A stretch of 64,000 bases of DNA, taken from Hymenopus coronatus. Lineage: Eukaryota; Arthropoda; Insecta; Mantodea; Hymenopodidae. The translations under genes were made by a program, and so were the position numbers. Numbering within the stretch: position 1 is the stretch's first letter; each line of letters starts with the position of its first letter. The stretch spans positions 60,886,765-60,950,764 of the forward strand of contig CM060890.1 of the NCBI GenBank assembly GCA_030762935.1. The letters run 5' to 3'. Positions 1 through 11,709 of the stretch are shown here, piece by piece. A model generated the notes under the pieces. That model saw only the letters and a program-made list of their open reading frames with translations, did not search any database and was not told where the DNA came from.

Positions 1-75
1 AATACGATGGCGGGGGAAACCAGAGGACCCGGAGGAAACCCGCACCTGCACCGCTTTGTCCTTGGTGAGAAGCAC
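1..75 (-). repeat. SINE S1, body fragment cut by the window edge
   Basis: Read on the minus strand this holds the S1 body block (GGACAAAGCGG, a short GC stretch, then GGGTTTCCTCCGGG). The same block occurs at 31.45 kb and 60.3 kb downstream of a tRNA-like head. The head of this copy is not visible. It is a non-coding retroposon fragment. Confidence 0.6.
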
Positions 76-269
76 ACTTATCAGTGAGAACCAATAGCCA
101 AATATGTTAAAATCTGGTTGATATATGATGATTTTAAAAATTCCGTTCGCATTTAAACATACTAAAATGCAATAAAATCAATTTTAAACAACAAATAAAT
201 GACCTTAAATCAGAAAAGAAATATAACAAATATATAAGTATATTTAAATTTCTTAAAAAAACTACCTCT

Positions 270-871
270 AAATAATTAATTATCAGTTTTTATTTGGAAC
301 AAATTATTCAATTGTATTTCAGAAATGGTTAACTCCACTAAAAATGTATAGGAGATAAATTGCGTGCTCTAGCAAGGTCTCTGGTGTAGTAAGATTTTGT
401 CTCTCTATCTCTCTCTCTCTCTCTCTCTCTCGCTCTCTCGCTCTCTCGCTCTCGCTCTCTCTCTAACGCTTTACCAATTATGAAAAAGTCATCTAGAATG
501 AACAGGGCTTCAGTAAATTCAAAATATACACTTTATATGTATTAAATATGTAGTATTTGAATAAAAACCTTTACAGCCGTTTTTAAGAAGATCAATATTT
601 TCAGAAATTTTTCAAGTAAAGGTAGTTTGAGGTGGGGGATTTCCTTAAAAATCTTCTTCTCTCATGTCTTGAAGATGCTGAAATTAAATATCAAATAATG
701 TGTTTACTCAATTTTTCGGTTTTGTGTTACACTGTTGACACGTGGACACAACCACACACAGACTTATTTCTAAAATATCAAAAACGTGTATTTCCAGTGA
801 ATCGAATTTTGGGTCGAATACAATAACTTATCTACCTATATTTTACGTGGTAGAGAAAGTAAAAATGAAAC
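270..871 (-). repeat. REP dispersed repeat, minus orientation, 5'-truncated
   Basis: REP is the main repeat family of the window. Diagnostic blocks in plus orientation are, in order: ACTTTCTCTAC plus a palindromic TACTATGTACATAGT end, CACCCAAAAATTCGA, GGTCCCCTGAA, a GT-rich tract, CAAACTACCCTTTACATGG, CTGGGAATAGCCTCTGA, AAACACACAATTTATGTCA, TATCTCGATTAGCATGA and an end block ATGTGAATGGAACACAT. No copy has a convincing ORF; apparent reading frames across it are incidental. This copy lacks roughly 300 bp of the right end and is expanded by a CT microsatellite. Confidence 0.8.
400..464. repeat. (CT)n / (CTCG) microsatellite
   Basis: This is an almost pure CT dinucleotide run interrupted by CG steps. 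It lies inside a REP copy at the place where other copies read TTGTCTATCTCTTACGG, so it probably grew from that short TCTATCTCT seed. Confidence 0.9.
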
Positions 872-1012
872 GTATTTATGGTCGATTTTCTCTTCGCAAA
901 TGAAATCCGTTTTCAGTTATCTTTAGTATGGTCTGGTGCGCAGATACTTGCAACGAGCAAAGTTTATCAGTGACAGATATTTCATTGTCTGTTAAAAGTC
1001 AAGACTTTATAA

Positions 1013-1913
1013 TTTTACTTTCTCTACACGTACTATGTACATAGTCTATAGAGAAGGTATTACACTCCACCCAAAAATTTCATACCCAGATTTCATCGGA
1101 AATATATGCTTTAGGGTCCCCTGAAACCCCCCCCCCCCCAAAATATATCTTTTCAGAAAAAGGTCCTTGTGTGTGAATGTGTGTTTATGTATGTGTGTGT
1201 CCGTGTGCCTATGAACACGATAACTCAAAAACAAAAAGTCGATAAGACACAAAACTCGGTATTTAAGTTCAATATCTTCTAGGAATGCGACACAAAGATT
1301 ATGAGAAAGTTCCCCCACCCCAAACTACTCTTTATATGGAACTTTTTTCGAAAATTTTGATTTTCTCAAAAATGGCTCTCACGATTTTGATTAAAATATC
1401 GTATATCTAAGATATTTACCTCACAAATGAAATGTATATCTTGAATTTTCTGGGAATAGCCTCTGGAGACTACTTTATTCTGGATGAATTTTACGGAATT
1501 TTGCATAACTGCTAAACCGTAAGAAATGGACAAAAACTTACCGCGCAAAAAATGTATAGCACGTTAAAACATACAATTTATGCTATATACATTTTTATCG
1601 TGGAGTTGGTCGTTTTTTAGATATTCCTTGTTTTTGGTTTCACCTTTGAAAAACTTAACTTTTCTCATACAAGAATTTGTCAACTCCTGTTCATACAAAC
1701 AAAGGAACTTCTGTCACATAGCAACCATTTTTTTGATTATCACTTTAAACTACGGTACTACCTTATTTCGCTTCTCCGTACAAGGAACAAGTAATAAGAC
1801 TATTTCTGCTAATTTTTTGTCGATTAGCCAGAAATAGATAGAAGCATAAACTTTTTAACAATAATTTGTTACAGTGATGTAGAGAAAGCCATGTGAATGG
1901 AACACATCAGATT
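1013..1913 (+). repeat. REP, essentially full-length copy
   Basis: This is the best left-to-right reference copy. It starts ACTTTCTCTACACGTAC, has a C9 run and a GT-rich tract at 1125-1205, and ends with GTAGAGAAAG, ATGTGAATGGAACACAT and CAGATTTTTA. The inverted motif ACTTTCTCTAC / GTAGAGAAAG near both ends suggests a non-autonomous DNA element, but the class is not established. Confidence 0.85.
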
Positions 1914-2517
1914 TTTACTTTCTCTACTTCGTAAATATTAAATAGGCAGAGAAAGTACTACATTTCACCCAAAAAGTTGAAACGAGATTTCATTGGACCT
2001 ACTCGTTTTAGGATCTCTTGTATAATAAAAACTTTTTTTAAGAAAGATCCGATGTATATATGTGTCCGTGTGTCTGTGAGCAGGATAAACATCCTCTAAG
2101 GATGCGAGACGAAGATTTTCACAATTATTATTCCGCCGCAATGTGCTCTTTACATGGAAAAATTTCCGAATATTTTGATTTACTCAAAAATGTCTGAAAC
2201 GATTTTCATTAAAACACCGTATATTACAGATATTTAAATGACAAATAAAATGTATATCCTTTTACTGGGAATACCCTCTGAAGTGCTCCTCGTTAAGACT
2301 GACTTTTATATAACTGCTAAACCCTAGCAGATAAAACTACATATAACAAAAAATATGTAAAATTCGTTGAAACACTCAATTCATATTAATACATGTTTTC
2401 GTAGAGTTAACAATTTCCGAAATATTCGGTGATATTGGCTTTTATCAAAACGTTTACTTTCCTCAAACTGGAATTGAAATCCATTTCTTTGCGTGAGCAG
2501 AGAACAGTCAACTTCAC
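1914..2517 (+). repeat. REP, plus orientation, truncated at a poly(A) tract
   Basis: The copy abuts the end of the previous one without a gap and runs through the LTR-free REP body up to the block homologous to the 'TTGTTTCACATAGC' segment. It then stops at a 29-nt A run. Together with the next, oppositely oriented copy it forms a large inverted repeat. Confidence 0.75.

Positions 2518-2546
<29 letters not shown>
2518..2546. repeat. Poly(A) run (29 nt)
   Basis: This is a pure A homopolymer separating two oppositely oriented REP copies. It could be the tail of a lost retroposon or a deletion junction. Confidence 0.9.
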
Positions 2547-2548
<2 letters not shown>

Positions 2549-2932
2549 GTGCAGTATATAAATTGTGTTTTTTAACGAGATCTATATTTTTTGTGTTGTA
2601 AGATTTTGTCTATCTCTTACGGTTTACTAGTTATGCAAAATTCAGCACAATTCATCCCAAATAAACAGGTCTTCAGAAGCTATTCCCAGAAAGTTCAAGA
2701 TCTACATTTTATAAGTAATGGAAATGGCTTTAATATGTGGTATTTTAATTAAAATTATTACACCCATTTTTGAGAAAAATAAAATGTTCGAAAATTTTCC
2801 ATTTAAAGGGTAGTTTGAGGAAGATGATTTTCTTTTTTTTAATCTTCATGTCACATCCTTCAAAGATACCAAACTTAAATACCAAATTAGGCATTTAACG
2901 GTCTTTTCGATTTTAAGCTATGCTGTCCGCAG

Positions 2933-2973
<41 letters not shown>

Positions 2974-3113
2974 TACCTTTTTCTGTAATTTTTTTTTTTA
3001 TTCAGGGGGTCATAAAACATGTATTTTCGGTGAAATTACGGTATCGAATTTTTGGACGGAATACAATACTTCTTCTACACACTATGTATATAGTACGTGT
3101 AGAGAAAGTAAAA
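2547..3113 (-). repeat. REP, minus orientation, with (AC)n tract
   Basis: The copy ends at its REP left terminus (TACTATGTACATAGT-like palindrome followed by GTAGAGAAAGT). A 33-nt (AC)n run at 2934-2966 occupies the conserved internal GT/AC position of the family. Confidence 0.8.
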
Positions 3114-3129
3114 ATGTAATATCCATTTT

Positions 3130-3180
3130 TGCAAATGTTTATCTTGATTAGCTTGAAGAAGATATAAGAATAACTTTCTA
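3130..3180 (+). repeat. REP right-end fragment
   Basis: A short match to the family block around GTTTATCTCGATTAGC...GAAGAATAA, with no other REP sequence attached. Confidence 0.5.
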
Positions 3181-3239
3181 TGAATTGATACCGATGGATG
3201 TGGATCTTTATAGAAAATAACTTATATTTTTCCCAAGTA

Positions 3240-3555
3240 AAACGTAACTTCATGGCACTACAGTCCTGCGCCTACGCCACTACATCCCCCATATCGGTCC
3301 GAAGGCGTCATTTATGGAGTGCAGCGCTGGAGGATGAAACGTAATATTGAGTCCCTCCCGGACAGTTAATGCAGTCTTCTCGATCTGGAGCCGCTCCTTC
3401 TCAGTAGTTCCTCAATTGGCCCACAAGGGACTTCACGAGGCTGAGTGTACTCCGGATCTGGTCTCCCAGAGGGGAAAACTCCCCACGCCGGTACCAGGAG
3501 CGAACCCTGGTCTTCCGCTTTGTAAGCAGACGCGCTACCACCGCGCTAAAGAGAA
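3240..3555 (-). repeat. SINE S5, tRNA-derived
   Basis: On the minus strand the sequence opens with TAGCGCGGTGGTAGCGCG, which resembles a Pol III A box. About 35 nt later GGTTCGCTCC resembles a B box. A GC-rich body follows with CCCCTCTGGGAGACC. It is embedded in AT-rich DNA and has no tRNA-like acceptor pairing, so I call it a SINE rather than a tRNA gene. Confidence 0.7.
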
Positions 3556-3559
3556 GACA

Positions 3560-4530
3560 TTTTTCCTAACCATATTGCAATTTTTAAATGTTGTGGATTA
3601 CCGTGTTTCAGTTGGCCTACGTGACAGATTTTAATAGATAATCGAGTTCCAGACTTTAATGCCTTCACCAGATTTTTTTTTCTGTTTGTTTTTTATTTAA
3701 CTGCATAGTCCTGTCGGCGGTATTTGCCTTTAGATCATATTGCCCACTGAGAATAGTTTTGACTCGTGTACTGCTTCTTCTCGTTGGGTTTTTGCTTTCT
3801 TTAATTTCATTCATTAATTATAGATTCATACTTACGGACTCTACATGAGCTTGTGAAATAAGTTTTGTACAACGTTATGAAGCTAATAGATAAATTTTTC
3901 AACAAGGTGGACTACTATATAGAAATAAAACAAAAGAAAGGAAGAGAGAAAGAAGAAAGAATTAAAGAAAGAAATCTACGTAGAAAATAAAATTCTTGTT
4001 ACAACTATAATTTAGCAATCTGTTGTGTAAGATGGAGATGGAAGATGGGAAAAGAAGTATTGATTTTATATTTCTATACTTATGAACATATAAAAAGTGC
4101 TTCCTATTAGATGAAACAAAATAATATATGCTTGAGTGTTATACAATGAACGTATGTGATATAATTCTTTTGTTTTCCATACGTTGGCCATTTCAGCGAC
4201 TTAAAGGAGCATATGCAATAATGTGGTAGTAATTATTCTAGAAATGGTAAAGTTACTGTTGGCAAATGAGTATGTCAAGTATTACGTCTTTTATAGTTAT
4301 ATTTTTGGAAATATTAGTAGTCACTACTCACATTTTAAGACGATGGTTACTTTTTATACATATATTCTCCTTTATTCTACAATATTTTTGTTTGTTTTGT
4401 TTGTTTTTTGTTTTATAAAGCAATAAGCAACAACTAAACAAATATTATGTTTTTAGTTTAAGAATTGTAAACACACAAAACAGTTAAATTTTAAAAGACA
4501 AACTTCAAAATAGACTAACAAAATAATTCA
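3560..4530. other. Anonymous AT-rich intergenic DNA
   Basis: I see no gene and no recognisable repeat. A purine-rich A/G tract occurs near 3930-3975. Confidence 0.6.
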
Positions 4531-4532
4531 GC

Positions 4533-4715
4533 CCACCTCTGTGGTGTGGGAGTAGCGTATATGCCTCACATTCAATTGAACCTAGGTTAGGGTGATTTAC
4601 ACAATAAAGTCTTTTTCGGGGTTTCCCTTATCCTGAGAAGTCGAATGTCGAATAACTTTAAGCTCCATAAACCTACTGCTCATTTGAGCACGATTTCACG
4701 GATTTCATTTGCGTC
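4533..4715 (+). repeat. SINE S6, tRNA-derived
   Basis: The head CACCTCTGTGGTGTGGGAGTAG is tRNA-like. It is followed by a body block with CCCTTATCCTGAGAAGTCGAA that recurs at about 24.94 kb. The B box is weak (GAACCTAGGTTAGGG). Confidence 0.6.
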
Positions 4716-4734
4716 TGAATTATTAGGTAAATAC

Positions 4735-6340
4735 TATTTTAAAGGAGCTTAAAAGAAAAACAGCAATAATAAAAAAATTAAAAAATAATAAGACCACTTC
4801 AAAACCCATAATTTGAGAATAATGCAACTATAGCCCATTCCTTGTTTTTTTCTGGAACATATTTGTAAGAAATTCTCTGCATATAACATCAGTTTTCATA
4901 ATCTTTGAGAGAAAGTGAAAACAGTTCTTTTATTTATTATTTTTTTAAAGAGGTTGCTACTACCTCTGCAGCATTGTTTTTGTGTTACTTTCAATGGTGA
5001 ACTAGTCTGGAAATTAAATGAACGAGTCGTTTTTTGTTTTTAATTGTATTGTATTTCTGTTATAAATGTATACGAGTTATTCGTTTTAAAGCTAATGTTA
5101 TTACTTTTTCACTTGTTGGTGTATTCTTTTGTCAGAATGCAACATTTATTAATTTTAGGATTCTACAGAGTAAATCTTTTACTGATTAAATTTTTCAGGT
5201 CTTATTTATATTCTCTCGGAATTGTTTAACAAGGAAAATATTTTATATTTCTCAAAAATTACCTCAACCATGAGTTTTGCAACTCAGGCAAGTCCTAAGA
5301 AAAATTATGACACAAACTTTTAGTAATTGAAGATTATCAAACGTAAGGTTTACAACATTTTTAAAAATATCTCCCAAAATGTGTTTTAAACGAATATATT
5401 TATAATTAATTAAATTGAACAGCACAAACATTATCTAATTAGTCATATTCATGGTACCGTATTTAGTATTTCTTTTAAAATATATAGGCTTCTCTTATTC
5501 AAATTCTAAACTGTGAAATGCTGATAATAAATTAATAATAACATCAGCACCTAAAACATTACCATATATTACAAGTCATATAAAATGGTTAATTCGAGCG
5601 TCTCAGCAGTAGTTATTTTTGAAATACTATTGTTTGTGTACGATAATTTCAATTGTAAACAGGTGAAATAGTGTATTTTAACACTACGATTTTAAATTAA
5701 AATGCTTTATTATAACATTAAGGCATATAATTGTTTAATTTATAAACGTCACAGTTAAATTTTCGAATAAAACAAGAGAAATTATTTTTAGATGGAATAG
5801 GCCTACTTTAGTGGATCAACATCCTGTTGTTTGTAATACAATAAGGTTGTTGTTAAGGCAAGTTTTCTGAAAATCCATTTGTTGCTTTTTTTTTCTAATA
5901 CAATTATGGGAATGTTATAGGTTTTATTAAAATATTGGCATCCAAAAGGTGAATAAAAATGTTGCTTCAGAATTAGGAACGCAAGGAAACGTAATATTTT
6001 CAACATATCTTAAAGCGCCACGCTTAAAAGTAACAATTTTAACGAATCTTTAGGATTTAAGTTTCTAATATATATTTGGTTTTAATAATTTGGTTATGTG
6101 TGCGCATTTAATGTTGTTTGCTAAGCTACATTATTTTTATGAAAATGCAGCTACATTTAATTTATATATTTTAAACGAAATATTTTATTGTAAAAATACA
6201 ATTTTTATTTTTATAAATATATTCATAAATGGTAAATTCTCTTGAATATTTATATGATATATCCATATGTTACAAAAGGTTCTAAAATATTCACTAAGCT
6301 TGTATAATAGTTGTTATTGTTTTTTAATGTTTCAATGGAT
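4735..6340. other. AT-rich intergenic DNA upstream of Tollo
   Basis: There is no supported gene, no REP and no SINE in this stretch. It may hold distal regulatory sequence of the downstream receptor gene, but nothing in the bases proves it. Confidence 0.5.
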
Positions 6341-6589
6341 AGCGTGAGATTGTTTTGTTTGTAGCGGCGAGTTACTCTGTGCGTGCATACATTGTAATTC
6401 TACGGCTTGTCTTAGAATTGTCTGGGTCGCGATTTGCCAAGAGCAGGGTACCGCACAACTTTACATTTCATTGGGTGTCGGCAATTGTAGAAGAAAAAAA
6501 TGGGTCTGAGAGAGGAAGGGGAGGAATGGAGGAAAAGTCCGAACTCATTGGGCCAGAACCCAAAATGAATCTATTCTGATAGAACGGAG

Positions 6590-7529
6590 CGATACAGAGG
6601 GAGAAAACGAGTATGGGAGGTTGGTTTATATGCGTGTGTGAGGGGGTAGTGCATCCCTTCGTGAGGGCTCGGTCAGAGTCGCCTGAAATCGTCCGGTCGG
6701 CAGTCTATATTTCTGTTACGCAGGCGGGGAGATGTGTTGGGTGCTGCCAGTAAGGTCGGGAGTGAGCGGATAGGATGCGGTGTACCAGTCATGGTCCGAC
6801 TGTCGTTTGCAGCGGACGCGCAGCTCTCAAGCTGCTAACTGTTCTCTACTATATGTATCGGAGATGTGAACCTAAATCGTTTCAAATATTTCTGTAGTGA
6901 TTTTCGAAATAGTTCCTTTCATTTTGGTTTCGTTTCATGCTCCGTGCGCGTTATTGTGCCGCGAGTGTGGTGATCACGTAAGAAAAAAAAATATTAGTGG
7001 TGATCGTTAAGAGTTTAGCTGTTGTGGTGGCAGTGGTGGTGGTTGGTATATGAGGAGTGGTCCTGTGACACCAAGCGTCAGATCGACTCTGGTCGTCGTA
7101 CCTGCTAGGTCTTTGCGATGCTCCAGCTATCCGTGACTTCCAGATTTGATACGCCCCCTTGATATCGGGTTCATTTCACTACATCCTACTTGGCATTATA
7201 CGCCTAAATTATAGTCTAAATGATTGCACCTAAGTTATGCCAGCAAATATTATTAGTTTAGAAGTACGTCGAAAACACTTCATGGACTTTGAATTTAATT
7301 ATGACTTCTTTTGTAAGCCCATCATCCTAAATAATTCTGACTTATAATTATACTAATTAGAACACTATCAGCAAGCGGCACTTCTGCTTTATTTTGTGTG
7401 ATAATAAATTACTATTCAAAATTAGAGACGGTTCAAAATTATGCATTTCATATGCTGCAAAACATCTTGACCGAGTTTATTGGTAGATCGGTGTTGTGGT
7501 TTACTCGGAATATAATACGAAGATTAGAT
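6590..7529 (+). promoter_or_regulatory. Putative promoter and 5' leader of Tollo
   Basis: Base composition shifts from about 70% AT to near-balanced, CpG-containing sequence between roughly 6.6 and 7.15 kb, the only such shift next to the gene. No TATA box is evident. Several upstream ATGs precede the receptor start, including a 9-codon ORF at 7441-7470, so the leader, if transcribed throughout, is uORF-rich. A weak donor-like CACGTAAG lies near 6975 and would allow a leader intron. The transcription start is not determinable by eye. Confidence 0.45.
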
Positions 7530-10500
7530 ATGTGGTGGCTACCGGTGATTGTGATCTGGCTCACTGGAAGGGGATCGCTTGCCTCAGATCAGGCTGCTGC
7601 TATACCACCTGCTCAGGCACAGGCACCCCCGTTACGATATGAGGCACCAGATGACTGTCAGTGGTGGATCCGGGATTCTCCAGGAAGCAGTTCATCGGAC
7701 GAAGTTGCACTTACATGCAAGCTACGCACCATTAATAGCGAATTCGATACAACCAACTTCAGCGTTATCCCGTCCGAGCATACCACCTCACTTCAGATCG
7801 AATGCAACAGTGTGCTCATGTCGAGAAGTTCGTTGGATGATCGCAGCTTCTTTCACCTGTCGCGGCTACGAGAGCTAGTGTTGGATCACTGCAAACTGGG
7901 ACGCTGGCCCGCGGGAACTTTGGTTGGCCTCCGTGACCTCCGTAACCTGACGGTGCGCACGTGGAACACTAATTGGCCGGCGATGAGTCTCGAACTCGCT
8001 CCTGAGAGTTTCTCGCCTGTGCGACAACTAGAACGCTTAGATCTCAGTTACAACAATATATGGTCCTTCCCCGAGGGCATCTTTTGCGCCCTTACCAATC
8101 TTGTGGCACTCAACATTAGCCGGAATCGTCTCCAGGACATCAGCGAGGTTGGATTTAGAGAGAAGATGCCCGCTCCACAACAGCAGCTACCGCCGCAGCC
8201 GCTGATCAGCACGCAGGAGGACGAGGCGCCCAACCCAGGAAGTATCGCATCTGCTTCTCCCTCACCAGTAGCAGCTCCCTCTCCTTCTTCTCCATGCAGT
8301 TTGGATATACAAATTTTGGATGCGTCCTGGAATCATTTTGTGCTTATGCCCAGCAATGGATTCGGTGCCCTTCGTCGCCTGCGGGAACTGTATCTGCATG
8401 ATAATGAAATTAGCATGGTTGCCGATAGAGCTCTTGGAGGACTAAAAGCACTACAGGTATTTGATCTGTCTAATAACAAGGTTGTTGCTCTTCCGCCAGA
8501 GTTATTTCGTGATTCAGCACCAGTAATAAAAGAGATTTATCTTCAAAACAATTCTATTAGCGTATTGGCGCCTGGTTTATTTGCAAATCTTGGGCATTTA
8601 CTTGCATTAGATCTTTCGCGAAATCAACTTACAAGTGCTTGGATTAATAGTGGTACTTTTTCGGGGCTTATCAGATTGGTTCTTCTGAATTTATCTTATA
8701 ATCGCATTAGCAAACTTGATCCGACTTTCTTTAGAGATCTTTACACTCTTCAGATATTAAATCTAGAGCATAACCAATTGGAAACTATTCCTGCCGATAC
8801 TTTTGCACCAATGAATAATCTTCACACTCTGATTCTTTCGTACAACAAAATTTCTTATCTAGATGCATATTCATTAAATGGTTTATATGTGCTAAGTCTT
8901 CTATCATTAGACAATAATGCAGTAGAATCCGTTCATCCAGACGCTTTTCGTAACTGCAGTAGTTTGCAAGATCTAAACTTAAATGGAAATGTTCTAACTA
9001 CTGTTCCCCTTGCACTAAAGGACATGAGATTATTGAGGACAGTAGATCTAGGAGAAAATGCTATATCTGACTTAATAGATCCAGGGTTCAAAGGAATGTC
9101 CAATTTGTACGGATTACGTCTCATTGGTAATCAAGTTACAAATATCACAAAAAACATGTTTGCTGACTTGCCATCATTACAAATTTTAAATTTGGCTAGA
9201 AACAGGATCCACAAGGTGGAGCAGGGGTCCTTTAACGTTAATTCTGATTTACAAGCCATTCGTCTAGATGCAAATTTACTCACAGACATCAATGGATTAT
9301 TTACTGACGTCCCTAGTCTTTTATGGCTTAACATCTCAGATAATCAGCTTGAATGGTTTGATTATGCTCTCATACCTCTTGGTCTACAGTGGTTAGATCT
9401 GCATAAAAATTATATAGGCGAACTAGGTAATCACAAAGAGCTCGGTTCGGAGCTCCGTATACAGACACTTGACGCCAGTTTTAACCGCCTCACACGTGTG
9501 ACTGCTAACTCTATTCCTGACAGCGTAGAGTTATTATTTCTCAACGACAACTTAATAACATCTGTCGAGCCCCACACTTTTCTAAAAAAGACTAACTTAA
9601 CACGAGTAGATCTTTATGCAAATCAGATCATCAGCATGGACCTGAATGCCCTAAGGCTGACACTTGTAGATCCAGATCGGCCACTGCCTAACTTTTATAT
9701 CGGAGGTAACCCCTTTCAGTGTGACTGCACTATGGAATGGCTTCAAAGGATTAACAAGCTGGGTCAATTACGGCAACATCCGCATGTCATGGATCTGGAG
9801 AGTATATATTGCAAACTTATGTACAATCGTTATCGTACATATATTCCATTAATCGAGGCGGAGTCTTCCCAGTTCCTGTGTACTTACAAAACTCATTGTT
9901 TTGCCCTCTGTCACTGCTGTGAGTTCGACGCTTGTGACTGTGAAATGACATGTCCGTCCAACTGTACTTGCTACCACGACCAGTCCTGGTCCGCCAACAT
10001 AGTCGAATGCTCCGGAGTGGACTACACGGAAATGCCAAGCAGCATACCAATGGATGCTACCGAGGTGTACTTAGATGGAAATAATTTTGGTGAATTGTCA
10101 AGTCATTCTTTTATTGGGCGTAAAAATTTAAAAGTTCTTTACGCTAACAATTCCAATATCGCAGCCATTTACAATCATACATTTAGTGGGCTGAAGAGAC
10201 TAACAGTTCTTCATCTTGAAAGTAATAGAATTAAAGTTTTACGTGGCTTTGAATTAGAGAGTTTGGAAAATCTTCGTGAACTCTACTTACAAGGAAATCA
10301 GATCTATGCCATAGACAACCGCACGTTTACACATCTAGAACATCTTGAAGTTCTTCGCATAGACGGCAACCGTCTTTCCACTTTCCCTGTATGGCAGTTT
10401 ACTATGAACCCTTATTTAGTTGAAATTGGTCTTGGAGAAAACCAGTGGTCCTGTGATTGCCAGTACCTCCATCGTTTTCGCTCCTGGTTGCAGGGCAATT

Positions 10501-11582
10501 TTGTCAAAGTTGTGGATGCAAATAAAATCGTATGCGTATTCAACAATGTGACAAATGCTGTAGGACCGCCTCTTGCTGATTTCAACGCAACTAGCTGCGC
10601 AGCATTCACGGGTGGCTCCACTGCCATTGTGGAAAGTCAGGTGATTAATGATTACTTGCCGCTTCTATTGGTGACTCTTTGTGTGTTTTTGGCCTCTGCC
10701 GGTCTTGTGTGCGGTGCATTTTATTATCGCCGCGAACTGAGGGTCTGGGTTTACTCTCGATGTGGATTGCGAATGTGTTATAAAACAACTGCTTTCGAAG
10801 AGGAACAAGATCGTGACCGCCTTTTCGATGCCTATGTTAGTTACAGTGTGAAAGACGATGCATTTGTCAGTCAAGTGCTAGCTCCAGGACTCGAACAGGG
10901 GGATCCAGGTTATAGACTCTGTCTACATTATCGGGACTTCAATGTTAACACCTATGTAGCAGATACTATCGTGGAGGCGGTGGAATCCTCGCGAAGAACT
11001 ATCGTTGTACTGTCCAAAAATTTTCTACATTCAGAGTGGTGCCGTTTCGAGTTTAAATCTGCCCTTCACGAAGTACTCAAGGACAGAAGACGGAGGCTGA
11101 TTATAGTGGTGCTCGGCGAGCTGCCGCAGCGGGACCTCGATCCGGATCTCAGATTGTATCTGAAGACTAACACCTGTATCGAGTGGGGAGATCGTCTTTT
11201 CTGGCAAAAACTTCGATTCGCCATGCCAGATGTGAAGAAGAATAACTCCTCTGTTTGCGTGGGTGGAGGAGTAGGCGGGGGCGGAGGCACAAACAACCGG
11301 GCGGCGTCACTCCGCCATCATCCAGGACTTCATCACGCGCATCATCACGGCGGGAGTAGGTCCTCCATAAACATGTACTCATCAGTGGGACCTCCTCCCG
11401 GATTCGAACGTAACCGGAGTCCAGGTGGTCTACCGCCGTCCTTACCCATGCCTCCGCAGCAGCAGCCGCCTTCGGCTGCTCCGGGGAAGCTGCTACCACC
11501 GTTCCTGCACCATCACCAGAACAACTTGCAGACTGCTGAGAGAGAGATGCCTAGAAGACTACCACAACCCCTGTGGGCGTAG
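7530..11582 (+). CDS. Tollo: Toll-like receptor Tollo (Toll-8), single exon
   Basis: This is a transmembrane receptor of the long Toll (Toll-6/7/8) class, about 1350 aa. The start at 7530 gives a clean signal peptide ([19 protein letters not shown]); an in-frame ATG at 7452 would add 26 residues and bury it. About 23 LRRs follow, with a Ser/Pro/Ala-rich insert near residues 212-260. Then come LRR-CT (CDCTMEWLQ, about 731), LRR-NT ([15 protein letters not shown], about 793), about 5 more LRRs and a second LRR-CT (about 975). The transmembrane helix is near 1043-1065 and the TIR domain spans 1098-1235 ([25 protein letters not shown]). The tail is rich in Gly, His, Pro and Gln. LRR wording such as [16 protein letters not shown] and [20 protein letters not shown] matches my memory of Drosophila Tollo far better than Toll-6 or Toll-7. 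In Drosophila, long Tolls act in planar polarity and epithelial patterning and Tollo in neural glycosylation and immune modulation; the role here is inferred. Confidence 0.95.
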   Translation: MWWLPVIVIWLTGRGSLASDQAAAIPPAQAQAPPLRYEAPDDCQWWIRDSPGSSSSDEVALTCKLRTINSEFDTTNFSVIPSEHTTSLQIECNSVLMSRSSLDDRSFFHLSRLRELVLDHCKLGRWPAGTLVGLRDLRNLTVRTWNTNWPAMSLELAPESFSPVRQLERLDLSYNNIWSFPEGIFCALTNLVALNISRNRLQDISEVGFREKMPAPQQQLPPQPLISTQEDEAPNPGSIASASPSPVAAPSPSSPCSLDIQILDASWNHFVLMPSNGFGALRRLRELYLHDNEISMVADRALGGLKALQVFDLSNNKVVALPPELFRDSAPVIKEIYLQNNSISVLAPGLFANLGHLLALDLSRNQLTSAWINSGTFSGLIRLVLLNLSYNRISKLDPTFFRDLYTLQILNLEHNQLETIPADTFAPMNNLHTLILSYNKISYLDAYSLNGLYVLSLLSLDNNAVESVHPDAFRNCSSLQDLNLNGNVLTTVPLALKDMRLLRTVDLGENAISDLIDPGFKGMSNLYGLRLIGNQVTNITKNMFADLPSLQILNLARNRIHKVEQGSFNVNSDLQAIRLDANLLTDINGLFTDVPSLLWLNISDNQLEWFDYALIPLGLQWLDLHKNYIGELGNHKELGSELRIQTLDASFNRLTRVTANSIPDSVELLFLNDNLITSVEPHTFLKKTNLTRVDLYANQIISMDLNALRLTLVDPDRPLPNFYIGGNPFQCDCTMEWLQRINKLGQLRQHPHVMDLESIYCKLMYNRYRTYIPLIEAESSQFLCTYKTHCFALCHCCEFDACDCEMTCPSNCTCYHDQSWSANIVECSGVDYTEMPSSIPMDATEVYLDGNNFGELSSHSFIGRKNLKVLYANNSNIAAIYNHTFSGLKRLTVLHLESNRIKVLRGFELESLENLRELYLQGNQIYAIDNRTFTHLEHLEVLRIDGNRLSTFPVWQFTMNPYLVEIGLGENQWSCDCQYLHRFRSWLQGNFVKVVDANKIVCVFNNVTNAVGPPLADFNATSCAAFTGGSTAIVESQVINDYLPLLLVTLCVFLASAGLVCGAFYYRRELRVWVYSRCGLRMCYKTTAFEEEQDRDRLFDAYVSYSVKDDAFVSQVLAPGLEQGDPGYRLCLHYRDFNVNTYVADTIVEAVESSRRTIVVLSKNFLHSEWCRFEFKSALHEVLKDRRRRLIIVVLGELPQRDLDPDLRLYLKTNTCIEWGDRLFWQKLRFAMPDVKKNNSSVCVGGGVGGGGGTNNRAASLRHHPGLHHAHHHGGSRSSINMYSSVGPPPGFERNRSPGGLPPSLPMPPQQQPPSAAPGKLLPPFLHHHQNNLQTAEREMPRRLPQPLWA

Positions 11583-11596
11583 CGGCTATTTCGCCG

Positions 11597-11605
11597 CAGG
11601 TAAGT
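11597..11605 (+). other. Consensus 5' splice site just after the Tollo stop
   Basis: CAG|GTAAGT is a perfect U1 match, with the exon boundary at 11599, only 17 nt past the TAG. If used, the transcript carries a 3' UTR intron close enough to the stop not to trigger exon-junction nonsense-mediated decay. It may equally be chance. Confidence 0.4.
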
Positions 11606-11666
11606 CAACGATTGTTGTGAAAGATGGTAATATTTTCAAAGTACAAAACTTATTCTGAAGTGCAAC

Positions 11667-11704
11667 AATAAATAAAGAATTTTCTAATGTTTCTATTAAA
11701 TAAA
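11667..11704 (+). terminator. Candidate poly(A) signals of Tollo
   Basis: AATAAA occurs at 11667, 11671 and 11699, about 85-120 nt after the stop, followed by T-rich sequence. These would end an unspliced transcript with a short 3' UTR. They compete conceptually with the splice donor at 11600. Confidence 0.4.
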
Positions 11705-11709
11705 TGCTT

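Noticed and set aside
6355..6579. Coding exon upstream of Tollo
   Set aside because: The frame lacks an in-frame ATG near its start and any known motif; it is better explained as leader or promoter DNA.
7398..7529. N-terminal extension of Tollo from 7398 or 7452
   Set aside because: The codon at 7398 is GTG, not ATG. The ATG at 7452 would place 26 residues before an otherwise typical signal peptide. The ATG at 7530 fits a secreted N-terminus best, though 7452 cannot be excluded.
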